Below, in pieces: positions 35,396-44,994 of a stretch of 64,000 nucleotides of DNA; within the stretch, counting starts at the first letter, position 1, and each line of letters opens with the position of its first letter. Position numbers and translations under genes: made by a program. The notes below the pieces were generated by a model. The model made no database searches. It worked only from the letters and a program-made list of their open reading frames with translations, and was not told the origin of the DNA. Origin of the DNA: Marinilabiliales bacterium (GTDB taxonomy: Bacteria > Bacteroidota > Bacteroidia > Bacteroidales > PUMT01); NCBI GenBank assembly GCA_007695015.1, contig REEN01000067.1:1-64000 (forward strand), read 5' to 3'.

Positions 35396-36241
35396 TCATA
35401 TACCGGTATATTCCCTGCTGAGATCCCATAACATGCGGGCAGCTTCATCATCAAGGGCTGCCCTCGAGGGTCTCTTTTTCCTCTTTTTGACCCAGTATCC
35501 ACCCGTCTCTCCATCAGGTTCGCTGCCTGCAGCAAGAAATATACTGGTTTCGGCACCTTTTCGGGGACTTGCCATAAAGATGCCTGCAACAGGCCTGATA
35601 AACGAACCGAGCTTATCAAAAAGATTCGTCGCCACCACCCCGGGATGAAGGCAGTTGACCGTTATTCCATCCTTTGCAACCATCGGGGCAAGGTGACGGG
35701 TAAAGAGTATATTGGCCAGCTTTGACTGGCTGTAGGATTTTAAACTGCTATATTTAACGGTTAACTCAGGATCATCAAAGTTGAAACCGGTATAGCGGTG
35801 AGCCTCTGAAGAGACGTTCACTATCCGCGAAGGGGCCCCTGCCTTAAGCCGCCCGAGCAACACATTTGTAAGCAGGAACGGGGCCAGATGGTTAACCCCG
35901 AAGTTCATCTCAATACCATCTTTAGTCGTGTTGAACTTCTTTTCCCAAATACCTGCATTATTGACAAGGATATGGAGACGGTCAAACCTTTTATTGAAAT
36001 TCTCTGCAAAAGACCTGATAGAATCAAAAGATGCAAGATCACACTCAATCAGATCAATACCGGGATTCCCGGTTCTGCCTGTTATCTCCCTCTTAATATC
36101 TTCTCCTTTTTGAAGGTTTCTTACCGGAAGAACAACCGTTGCTCCTTCGGCTGCCAGCGCCAATGCTGTCTCCTTTCCAATTCCCGAGGTAGCCCCGGTA
36201 ATTACAGCTATTTTGCCGGCAAGTCTGTTATCAGGTCCCAT
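35396..36241 (-). CDS. Short-chain dehydrogenase/reductase (retinol dehydrogenase-like)
   Basis: 281 aa. The cofactor motif TGATSGIG is at residues 15-22, NNAG marks the structural strand, and the catalytic set is Ser in NVSSEAHR plus YSQSK (YxxxK). The overall sequence resembles the RDH/WWOX-like branch of SDRs. Substrate is unknown. It converges on the TonB receptor with a 13-bp gap. The C-terminus has a basic KKRKKRPSRA stretch. Confidence 0.9.
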   Translation of the reverse strand: MGPDNRLAGKIAVITGATSGIGKETALALAAEGATVVLPVRNLQKGEDIKREITGRTGNPGIDLIECDLASFDSIRSFAENFNKRFDRLHILVNNAGIWEKKFNTTKDGIEMNFGVNHLAPFLLTNVLLGRLKAGAPSRIVNVSSEAHRYTGFNFDDPELTVKYSSLKSYSQSKLANILFTRHLAPMVAKDGITVNCLHPGVVATNLFDKLGSFIRPVAGIFMASPRKGAETSIFLAAGSEPDGETGGYWVKKRKKRPSRAALDDEAARMLWDLSREYTGI

Positions 36242-36381
36242 ATTATGTTTCAGTTTTAATTTGTGCGCCGTGAATATACATCTATTATCTTCAACTCGTT
36301 AAACCGTCACACAGTTTAAATGTTCAGTCAAACTCCAATTTTATTCAACATTAAGAATTGCATAGGATATTAAACCTGGAG

Positions 36382-36406
36382 AAAAAAAGCGGCGTACAGC
36401 CGCTTT
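36382..36406 (-). terminator. Intrinsic terminator downstream of the amidohydrolase gene
   Basis: AAAGCGGC and GCCGCTTT form an 8-bp stem with a 5-nt loop (36386-36406). Read on the minus strand it is followed by a run of seven T (36388-36382). It lies about 50 bp past the stop of the 433-aa amidohydrolase. The rest of 36242-36456 holds no other feature. Confidence 0.85.
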
Positions 36407-36456
36407 AATGACAAATTGATATTAAACATATACACAAGTGATGCAGGATTGTTGAC

Positions 36457-37758
36457 CTACTCCATTGCTTCCCGGTCCTGCATCCGGTTGTAACGTTCCC
36501 TGTATCTTTCGTACTGGCGGCGGTGCCTGTCATCCATTTCAACACTTCGGCCCATGATATAAACCTGCTCAATTACAGTTGACAACTCGAGAATATTACC
36601 GTCGGCAATGATCAGGGAGGCATCCTTCCCCACCTCCACCGAGCCCATACGGTCGTCAAGTCCAAGCACTTCTGCCGGGTAGAGAGTAACTGTTTTAACG
36701 GCTTCATCCAAAGGCAGTCCGTAAGCAACAGCAGATGAGGGATGATGAGCCAGCCTCATTGAATATGCAGGAGCAAAGTCACCTGCAATACAATACCTGA
36801 TACCGGCCTCGTAGAGCATCTGCGGCAAAGTGTAGCTCCTGTCATACTCTTCCCACTGCCGCGACGGACCGCTTATTACCGGTGACACTATTACTGGAAT
36901 GTCTTTCTCTTTCAGTTGGGGTAAAACGTAACCGGCATCCCTTCCGCCAACAAGCACCATTCTTACATTTTCCTTCTCAGCCCAGGTGATGGCGGACTGT
37001 ATCTGCCGGATCTCGTTGGCATTTATATGAACAGGTATCTCCCCGTTCAGAACGGGGAGCATAGCTTCCCACCGCACATCCCTGGCGTGGTGAGGCACGC
37101 CCTGCTCACCGGACGCCTCTATGGCCTTTTTGTAACGTCTGGCGGCACTGAAAGCTTCAGCCAGCTCCTCCAGAGCGTTGTCCCTTGCCCTTGCATTTGC
37201 CATATTGGGCCAGTTAATCACCATTGCAACCGGAGCCCTGTACAGCATCTCTTCCCAGTTCCACCCGTCAGTAAGCATAGCAGCTGAAAGCCCGGAAATG
37301 ATACCGCCCGTTGGTGTAGCCACGGCAACGGCAATACCGTGAGTGCGTGCAATGGGAATATGATCGCTCTCGGCATGAAAGGCAACCTGTGCCCGCACAT
37401 TGGGATTGATGTTCCCATGCTCAGAAAGATCTACGGTTTCAGCCAGCCGGCTGATCTCAGACAGACCAAGCGATGTCCGTGCATGTATCATGGCAGGGAA
37501 AACATATTTTCCTGTTATATCTACTATTTCAGATCCGGCGGGGATTTCGGCATTAACACCCACAGACGTTATAACCCCGTTTTCAAAAACCACGGTACCA
37601 CCTGGTATTGTTTCACCCGAAACAGTAACTATGGTACCTCCCTTCAAAGCTACGGGGGCAGCCTGGTGCCTTGCCGGCATCTGGGCATGCAATCCGGTCA
37701 AACCTGCAAAAACCCCAAGAAATATTATTTTGATTAAAATAACCATTTTCATGTCCAT
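36457..37758 (-). CDS. Exported amidohydrolase-family protein with degenerate metal site
   Basis: 433 aa with an N-terminal signal (VILIKIIFLGVFAGLTGLHA). It has the imidazolonepropionase-like layout: a beta-sandwich start (LKGGTIVTVSGETIPGG), a TIM-barrel and a C-terminal VEVGKDASLIIADG return. The usual metal-binding DAHTH after FPG is replaced by IHARTS, so the HxH pair is lost; the distal motif region is AGDFAPAYS. It is probably not a normal metallohydrolase and may be structural or regulatory. The gene lies 29 bp after a two-domain amidohydrolase on the same strand, and the two are probably co-expressed and may act together. Confidence 0.85.
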   Translation of the reverse strand: MDMKMVILIKIIFLGVFAGLTGLHAQMPARHQAAPVALKGGTIVTVSGETIPGGTVVFENGVITSVGVNAEIPAGSEIVDITGKYVFPAMIHARTSLGLSEISRLAETVDLSEHGNINPNVRAQVAFHAESDHIPIARTHGIAVAVATPTGGIISGLSAAMLTDGWNWEEMLYRAPVAMVINWPNMANARARDNALEELAEAFSAARRYKKAIEASGEQGVPHHARDVRWEAMLPVLNGEIPVHINANEIRQIQSAITWAEKENVRMVLVGGRDAGYVLPQLKEKDIPVIVSPVISGPSRQWEEYDRSYTLPQMLYEAGIRYCIAGDFAPAYSMRLAHHPSSAVAYGLPLDEAVKTVTLYPAEVLGLDDRMGSVEVGKDASLIIADGNILELSTVIEQVYIMGRSVEMDDRHRRQYERYRERYNRMQDREAME

Positions 37759-37787
37759 TTGTCAGTTATTTAATAAATGCAACCTTT

Positions 37788-40700
37788 TTAATTGTGACCT
37801 GATGTACGTCTGGCAGCCTGATCGCCCGAACCCTGGTTGTCAGAAGCTGCTGCAGCTTTCTGTATAAGTGCCGCCCTCTCAACGCGCACCTCTTCACGAA
37901 GCAGCATATCCTGCTCCCTGTCAAAATACTTGCGGCCGTCAACCCAGGTCTGTTCAGCATGGGTGAAACCTGAAAGAGGATGTCCGTTCCATATAACAAA
38001 ATCGGCATGCTTGCCAGGCTCAAGAGACCCGACCATCTCATCGATGCCGATCATTTTAGCCGGGTTTATTGTAATCAGATCCATTGCGGCAATTTCATCT
38101 ATTCCTGTAGCAAGCATCTTTCCTGCTTCCCAGTTCATACGTGTTGACAATTGAGTATTGTCTGAATGCAAAGCAGTATGCACCCCCTGGTCAAGCAAAA
38201 TTCTCGCATTGTAAAGGATCCCGTCAGCAGCCTCAACCTTGAATGAGCTCCAGTCTGTCCAGATGATCGCACCCGCTCCATGCTCACGAAGTATATCCGC
38301 AATCTTGTATCCCTCAACAGTATGTTCAAATGTCGCGATCCGGAAGCCCATATCCTCGGCAAGGCGCATCAGCATCTGCATCTCGTCCTGCCGGTAAGCA
38401 TGGGCATGAATGATCCTTTCTCCCCTGAGCACCTCGGCCATAGCTTCAAGCTGAAGATCCTTCCTGGGAGGGATACCGGACTTTTCCCGCTCCCAATTTT
38501 CCCATCTCGCCATATAATCCTTGGTAGCCTGAAAGGCATCCCTGATTATCTGCTCGGCACCCATCCTCGTGTTGGGATACTGGTTGGAATTACGCACCAC
38601 ATTTTCACCAAGGGCAAGCTTGAGGCCGGGCTTTGCACCCTCCAGCAACATTTCGTCAGGAAGGGCTCCCCACCTCATTTTGACCACTGCATCCTGTCCG
38701 CCTACCGGGTTGGCCGAACCGTGCAGCAGATTGGCAGTGGTCATGCCTCCGGCAAGAAGCCTGTAAACCCAGATATTGTCAGGCTCAATAACATCAGTAA
38801 TTCTTGTTTCAGGTGTCATGTTGTTACCAACCTCATTTACGCCTCCCCTGATACTGCTGTGCAGATGAGGGTCAACCAGTCCGGGAGTAACATGCTTCCC
38901 TGTCCCATCAATTACTACAGCTCCACGCGGCACATCCAGTCCCCGGCCAACCTCAACTATCCTGCCTCGTCTTACATACAAATCGGCATTCTCCAGTTTT
39001 CCGGCCGGACCCTGCGTCCATATTGTCGCATTTCTTACCACGACATTATCATGCATATCAGGACGCTTTTCAAATCCGTATTCCATGGAAGGATAGAGCA
39101 TTGTGAGTTCCGACATGCCAGCAGGCCTGCGGGTATCATCATTACGGGCTTCCTCATGATCTGATAGCCTGGCTGCCTTCCAGTTAATGAATTTTCCATC
39201 GGGCATTTCGCCGATACCGTAAAGCTCTTTTTCCGTAACTGAGGCCGAAAGGCGCACAATACCCTCAACACCTATAGAATCGCCGCGAAACCCTATGGTT
39301 ACCCTGTGGTTATCAGTACTTACCCGAAGCAGGTCAACACTTTTATCATCTAAATTCAGTTTTCCCCTGAGCCTCCTATCCGTTCCGCTTATATCAATCT
39401 CCACTTCACCTATCCCGTCAATTTCCGCCTTCCATTTTCCCCTCAGGTCGGTCTTTCCGGTTTCAGTGATCTCGTATGGCTTACCGTCAATCCAAACCTC
39501 CTCCACTTTTACTGATCTTTCAAAGATATTGCCATCGGCTACGATAAAGCTGGCTGTTTTACCTCGCTCAAGCGACCCGTAATGCCGTTCAACTCCCAGC
39601 ATGATTGCAGGTGTTAGAGTCAGCGCTTCAAGGGCTGCATCCTGATCCAACCCCCTTTCCACAGCAACCCTCAGATTATCAAGGAAGGATGTGTTGCTGC
39701 CAAGCCCTGAACCGGTAAGAGCTATTTTTATGCCCGCATTACTCAGCCTGCCGGGATTTTCCGGTGCAAGATCCCAGTGCCTCAAATCTTCAAGAGATAC
39801 ATTCATTGCAGACTCAGGGCTTTCCACATCAGGAGTATCAGGAAAGTTAAGCGGCAGTATTACAGGAACCCCTGCATCCCTTATCACGTCAAGGCGGCGA
39901 TACTCATAACCGCTGCCTCTTGCCCACAGGTTAAGCCCGAATTCATGTGAAATCGAAAGGGCCCTCATAAAACCTATTTCATCACCTGTATCGAAGATTA
40001 CCGGTTGCAGTCCATTTCCGGCAGGAACCAGCGAACCAAGAGCAAGATTCGTTTCCGGCCGTTCCAGTCCCCCACCGGCTGCATTATAAGCAGCATGAGC
40101 ATTTTGGTACCACTGAGCGTCATAGAATGTCTGCCTGATAAGCGAAATGACACCCATCAGTGATGTAGGATACCTTCCCCCCAGTCCCCGCGACCTTTGA
40201 AAACTCATTGCCTGTGCCACATCCGGTTTTACAACCAGCATTGTATTGTCGCCTTCGCCGAGTGATACAAGGACGCTCTTACCCCTGAATATCCCTGCCG
40301 GGGGAACGGCATTTGCAAGGACAAATCCGCTGGAACGGTATCTTTTTAGCCTGTCCTCATCGTAGGTATACGCTGATGAAGCATCAAACCAGGAACGTAC
40401 CTGCGGATTCCAGTGTATTGCGCCGGGAACCTCAGGTTGATCGGTAGATTGGCCCAATAATTGCGCAGCAAGTTCTGCATATTCGGCCGGTATATTCATT
40501 ACCCTGGCCTGCCTTCTTCCGGCTTCATCAGGGTCGGGAAAACCGGTTTCAGACCACAGGTCGATAAAACCGGGATAAATCGTTTTTCCTTCAAGATCCC
40601 TTACCCATGCATCAGCCGGTGGTCTCACCGAGGATCCGACCGCCTCTATTATACCGTTGCGAACCACCATGGTTCCGTTCTCGATAACTTTCCCCGGTGA

Positions 40701-40838
40701 TACCACGATAGTGGCATTGGTAATTACGTAAACAGAGGGAGTATTATCCCTAAGTCCCACAGCCGGCTGAACCTGTCCGCCGACAGGCACAGCGATAAGC
40801 ATGGTAAGTGCTGTAAAAAAGTAAAATAACCGCTGCAT
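37788..40838 (-). CDS. Exported double amidohydrolase (degenerate N-half, intact C-half)
   Basis: 1016 aa with a signal peptide (LFYFFTALTMLIAVPVGGQ). There are two amidohydrolase domains in tandem, about residues 30-450 and 605-985, joined by a beta-rich linker (GKWKAEIDGIGEVEIDISG). The N-half has IDLWSE where the HxH metal motif should be and is probably inactive. The C-half keeps VDPHLH, IHAHAYR, FEHTVEG and LHSDN, a plausible metal-binding set. It would hydrolyse a cyclic amide or peptide-like substrate outside the cytoplasm; identity unknown. The ATG at 40838 was chosen over the TTG two codons upstream. It leads a two-gene unit with the next amidohydrolase, which ends at the terminator near 36.4 kb. 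Confidence 0.9.
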   Translation of the reverse strand: MQRLFYFFTALTMLIAVPVGGQVQPAVGLRDNTPSVYVITNATIVVSPGKVIENGTMVVRNGIIEAVGSSVRPPADAWVRDLEGKTIYPGFIDLWSETGFPDPDEAGRRQARVMNIPAEYAELAAQLLGQSTDQPEVPGAIHWNPQVRSWFDASSAYTYDEDRLKRYRSSGFVLANAVPPAGIFRGKSVLVSLGEGDNTMLVVKPDVAQAMSFQRSRGLGGRYPTSLMGVISLIRQTFYDAQWYQNAHAAYNAAGGGLERPETNLALGSLVPAGNGLQPVIFDTGDEIGFMRALSISHEFGLNLWARGSGYEYRRLDVIRDAGVPVILPLNFPDTPDVESPESAMNVSLEDLRHWDLAPENPGRLSNAGIKIALTGSGLGSNTSFLDNLRVAVERGLDQDAALEALTLTPAIMLGVERHYGSLERGKTASFIVADGNIFERSVKVEEVWIDGKPYEITETGKTDLRGKWKAEIDGIGEVEIDISGTDRRLRGKLNLDDKSVDLLRVSTDNHRVTIGFRGDSIGVEGIVRLSASVTEKELYGIGEMPDGKFINWKAARLSDHEEARNDDTRRPAGMSELTMLYPSMEYGFEKRPDMHDNVVVRNATIWTQGPAGKLENADLYVRRGRIVEVGRGLDVPRGAVVIDGTGKHVTPGLVDPHLHSSIRGGVNEVGNNMTPETRITDVIEPDNIWVYRLLAGGMTTANLLHGSANPVGGQDAVVKMRWGALPDEMLLEGAKPGLKLALGENVVRNSNQYPNTRMGAEQIIRDAFQATKDYMARWENWEREKSGIPPRKDLQLEAMAEVLRGERIIHAHAYRQDEMQMLMRLAEDMGFRIATFEHTVEGYKIADILREHGAGAIIWTDWSSFKVEAADGILYNARILLDQGVHTALHSDNTQLSTRMNWEAGKMLATGIDEIAAMDLITINPAKMIGIDEMVGSLEPGKHADFVIWNGHPLSGFTHAEQTWVDGRKYFDREQDMLLREEVRVERAALIQKAAAASDNQGSGDQAARRTSGHN

Positions 40839-41107
40839 TAGCAAAATATTTAATTAATACACATCAGTAAGTCAAATTTTTCAGAGGGGAAAAATACAAA
40901 AATTCACACTTTATATTATAAGCAATTCCAGCATACTGCTGCCGTTAACATTCTTTAACTATTGATTATTGCCGGGAAACTCGCAGTTTAAGTGAAAAAA
41001 TCGAAGCAAGCAGTCGGAGTGAATATTTTTTTATCCACAATAATCATAATCAGTTTTTAGATTTTTTAAAAAAAAGATTATCTTTATATCCGTAAAATTT
41101 ACCTGAA

Positions 41108-41233
41108 ATGAAGAGAGCCGCCTACATTATCGCCCTGGTTTTTATTACAGCTGTAGTATTCAGCTCATGCTCCGTGCAGAAGTGTCCGGCCTACGGACAG
41201 CAGGAAACAGAACAGCAGGATTTGCAGGGCTGA
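41108..41233 (+). CDS. Very small lipoprotein (41 aa)
   Basis: A 41-codon frame starting MKRAAYIIALVFITAVVFSSC. This is a textbook lipoprotein signal with Cys21 as the lipidation site, and leaves a mature peptide of only 21 residues (CSVQKCPAYGQ...). It sits alone in the 659-bp gap between the amidohydrolase pair and gapA. Upstream AT-rich DNA (about 41040-41100) is promoter-like. A signal of this quality in so short a frame argues for a real gene. Function unknown. Confidence 0.7.
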   Translation: MKRAAYIIALVFITAVVFSSCSVQKCPAYGQQETEQQDLQG

Positions 41234-41434
41234 ACCGGTAGATAATATCACCTGACGGATCAGCCTGCCTTAACACCTCCGGCTGCTTATCCATGTAAAT
41301 ACAGGTTTAGATATCCGGTCTAAAACACATCCGGCATATCACCTGGACTGCCCCGATAGTAAGGTAATCTAAACTCCAACATACATGCAGGCATCCCAGC
41401 TCAGCAAATAATATGACTTTGTTAAAATTTTGTG

Positions 41435-42502
<1,068 letters not shown>

Positions 42503-42525
42503 AGAGTAACCGGTAGTTTTATCTG

Positions 42526-42563
42526 AGAGGCTGTCTTATATTAAAGACAGCCTCTGCTTTTTT
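42526..42563 (+). terminator. Intrinsic terminator after gapA
   Basis: A 12-bp perfect stem (42526-42537 with 42544-42555, AGAGGCTGTCTT and its complement) with a 6-nt loop is followed by GC and six T (42558-42563). It separates gapA from the convergent SiaC-like gene. Confidence 0.92.
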
Positions 42564-42626
42564 GGTGAATATTCTCCTGAGAACAGGACTGAAATAAGAC
42601 TGCTCACATAAGGGGGGGCTGCTATG

Positions 42627-43013
42627 CTATCCGTATATCTCAACAAACTTAAAAGGAAGCTTGAAGGTGTTTTCGTAGTGTTTGCCGAGATCAAGGATGT
42701 TTTCATCATCCTCTTCATAATACCAGTTTACAATGCAGTCATGCCCCTTGTCATACTGGTTCTTAATAAGGTTGAAAAACCTGAGGATGAATTTTGATGA
42801 ACCTGAATTAATATACTCAAACTGGAAGTGGAATGTAGTCAGCTTCTGCGGAGAATTATAGTAATCAAGCATCGACGAATAGACTACATTGTAGAAACTC
42901 TCGGGGTCTTCGGGGATCGACCGGCCTTCCATTGTCAGTATACCCTTACCAGGGTCAAGCTCAATGAAAGGAGTTTTTGATTCTTTTTCTATTCTGAGAA
43001 TTTTCTTGTTCAT
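42627..43013 (-). CDS. SiaC-like (DUF1987) regulatory phosphoprotein
   Basis: 128 aa. It matches the SiaC/DUF1987 family in length and pattern: TPFIELDPGKGILTMEGRSIPEDPESFY near the N-terminus, FEYINSGSSK in the middle (the likely phosphorylatable Thr/Ser region) and VNWYYEEDDENILDLG. In Pseudomonas, SiaC is phosphorylated by SiaB and dephosphorylated by the PP2C phosphatase SiaA. No SiaB or SiaA is adjacent here; the nearest PP2C phosphatase is at 32.3-33.5 kb. It lies 23 bp downstream of an ABC permease on the same strand. Confidence 0.8.
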   Translation of the reverse strand: MNKKILRIEKESKTPFIELDPGKGILTMEGRSIPEDPESFYNVVYSSMLDYYNSPQKLTTFHFQFEYINSGSSKFILRFFNLIKNQYDKGHDCIVNWYYEEDDENILDLGKHYENTFKLPFKFVEIYG

Positions 43014-43036
43014 GACTACTGGCTTTATTTTGTGAT

Positions 43037-44293
43037 CTATTCATACCTCAGGGCTACGATCGGATCCAGCCGGGAAGCCTTGACAGCCGGGAAATATCCT
43101 GATGAGAGGCCCACAACAAGGCACAGCAAGACACCCGAAATTATCCACAGCCAGGGTACTACGAATGGAGATCCTGTTACTACCGACACAAGATTACCTA
43201 TCAGAATACCAAGGGTTATTCCGACAAGCCCTCCAAGCTGTCCAATAATTACCGCCTCAAAAAGAAACTGGTGTTTTATATAGGTGCTCCTGGCCCCCAT
43301 GGCTTTCCTTATACCTATCTCCCTTGTTCGCTCAGTGACAGAAACAAGCATTATGTTCATTAGCCCGACTGCAGCACCAAACAATGTGATGATCCCAATA
43401 AGAGTGGCTGCAATTGTAACAAACCTCAGGTTCTCTATCACCATATTGGCAAGGTTATCGCTTTTGGTTATCCTGAAGTCAGATTCTTCGCCGGGTTTTA
43501 GCCCCCTCACCTGCCTGAAGACTCCTTCGGCTTCACTTACTGCGATATCAAGCAGATGCGGACTTGAAGGCATCACATTAACCCTGTAATTCATCCTGGG
43601 ACGTGAAAAATACTGTCTCACATTGGTCACCGGAAGTATAACCACATTGTCTCCACCACCTCCGAATGCAGTGCCTTTCTCCTGGAGCACCCCTATTATC
43701 CGGTATTTACCGCTTCCCACCGTTATCACCCTGTCAATAGGGTCAAGGCCAGCATCAAAAATATTCCTTACCACTTCCCTTCCCACTATTGCAAGGTGCC
43801 TGTTCATCTCAATATCATTAGCAGTGAAATTCCTGCCCCTATCAATCTCATAACCGGCAGTGACAAGGTATTCCTCATCCGCTCCGACTACAGAAACGTT
43901 CGGGTTACTGGTACGGGAACCGTAGCTAACGGCAGCACTGCCCGAGGCATTGATGAAAACGGAAACGTTTGCCGGGAATTCAAAAATATCCTTGAAAGAA
44001 TTAGCCTCCCTGTGATTAATAAAAGCGTAATTTCTTATCCTTTGCCTGTCGGACGATACCCTGGTAATGTTTCTTCCCTCAATCATAAAGGTATTTGCCC
44101 CCATGCTCATGAAAGAGTCACTTATCGATGCCTTAACTGCATCAATGGCAGTCAATATCCCAACAAGGGCCATTATCCCGAAGGCTATAATAAAAACTGT
44201 AAGAATTGTCCTCAGCTTACTGGCAACAATGGCCTGAAAGGATATGCGAACATTTTCCCAGAATAATAACCCAAGTTTCAAAATTTTCTCCAT
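43037..44293 (-). CDS. MacB-like ABC transporter permease
   Basis: 418 aa. An N-terminal membrane segment ([20 protein letters not shown]), a large periplasmic MacB-type domain (about 55-285) and three C-terminal membrane segments ([67 protein letters not shown]). The conserved [14 protein letters not shown] loop contacts the ATPase. It is a half-transporter of the FtsX/MacB type for export or mechanotransmission. The ATPase partner is not adjacent. The substrate is unknown. Confidence 0.92.
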   Translation of the reverse strand: MEKILKLGLLFWENVRISFQAIVASKLRTILTVFIIAFGIMALVGILTAIDAVKASISDSFMSMGANTFMIEGRNITRVSSDRQRIRNYAFINHREANSFKDIFEFPANVSVFINASGSAAVSYGSRTSNPNVSVVGADEEYLVTAGYEIDRGRNFTANDIEMNRHLAIVGREVVRNIFDAGLDPIDRVITVGSGKYRIIGVLQEKGTAFGGGGDNVVILPVTNVRQYFSRPRMNYRVNVMPSSPHLLDIAVSEAEGVFRQVRGLKPGEESDFRITKSDNLANMVIENLRFVTIAATLIGIITLFGAAVGLMNIMLVSVTERTREIGIRKAMGARSTYIKHQFLFEAVIIGQLGGLVGITLGILIGNLVSVVTGSPFVVPWLWIISGVLLCLVVGLSSGYFPAVKASRLDPIVALRYE

Positions 44294-44500
44294 GAATCAT
44301 TGAATAATGAAAACATACAATCTGACATTCCGATAACAAAAATACTCCAATTATCCCTTAATTAACAAAAAAATTACTACAATGTGACAAATACCATTCC
44401 TGTCAGCCTTTTGCAATATGTTCTAATAACACACCGAACCGCAGGCTTCAAGTATTCATAAAAACTGATAAGTACCTGAAACAATAAAAAAAACTATTAA

Positions 44501-44518
44501 ATTAGTTCAATGACTAAT
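44501..44518 (+). promoter_or_regulatory. Palindromic operator for the BlaI-type repressor
   Basis: ATTAGT and ACTAAT flank six bases (TCAATG), a perfect dyad 11 bp upstream of a -7 box, so it overlaps the expected -33 region. Placement upstream of a BlaI-family gene suggests autoregulation. Other parts of 44294-44565 are AT-rich without clear features. Confidence 0.6.
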
Positions 44519-44528
44519 AAAGTTGTCA

Positions 44529-44536
44529 TATATTTG
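44529..44536 (+). promoter_or_regulatory. -7 box of the blaI-like operon
   Basis: TATATTTG matches TAnnTTTG, 29 bp before the ATG at 44566. The operator dyad sits immediately upstream, so repressor binding would block this promoter. Confidence 0.5.
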
Positions 44537-44565
44537 TATCAAAACAACAAATAACAGATTCCAAC

Positions 44566-44952
44566 ATGAAGCAATTAACAAAGGCAGAAGAGCAGATAAT
44601 GCAGATCCTCTGGAAACTGGAAAAAGCTTTTGTCAAGGATATCATTGTACACCTTCCTGATCCAAAGCCTGCTTATAATACAGTTTCCACAATAGTAAGG
44701 ATCCTTGAGAAAAAAGGGTTTGTCGGGCATAAGGCTTATGGTAAAACACACGAGTATTTTCCTTTGATAGACAAACCCGAATACACACAGAAGTATCTCA
44801 GGAATTTTGTGAAGAACTATTTCAGCAATTCATATAAGCAAATGGTCTCGTTTTTTGCCAAAGAAGAAAAGATAAGTATCTCTGAAATGGAAGAAATGAT
44901 GCAAATGATTGAACAGGAGATTGAAAATCAGAAAAAGATCAGCGGCAAATAA
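44566..44952 (+). CDS. BlaI/MecI/CopY-family transcriptional repressor
   Basis: 128 aa. The N-terminal winged helix (LTKAEEQIMQILWKLEKAFVKDIIVHL, YNTVSTIVRILEKKGFVGHKAYGKTHEYFPL) is typical of BlaI, and the C-terminal helical dimerisation region follows (YKQMVSFFAKEEKISISEMEEMM). It is a dimeric repressor, inactivated when a BlaR1-type sensor protease is activated. The M56 peptidase partner gene starts 42 bp downstream. A dyad lies in its own promoter. Confidence 0.92.
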   Translation: MKQLTKAEEQIMQILWKLEKAFVKDIIVHLPDPKPAYNTVSTIVRILEKKGFVGHKAYGKTHEYFPLIDKPEYTQKYLRNFVKNYFSNSYKQMVSFFAKEEKISISEMEEMMQMIEQEIENQKKISGK

Positions 44953-44994
44953 CAAGGTTAAAACAATGCAGTATCAATAACCGACTACTGAGCT

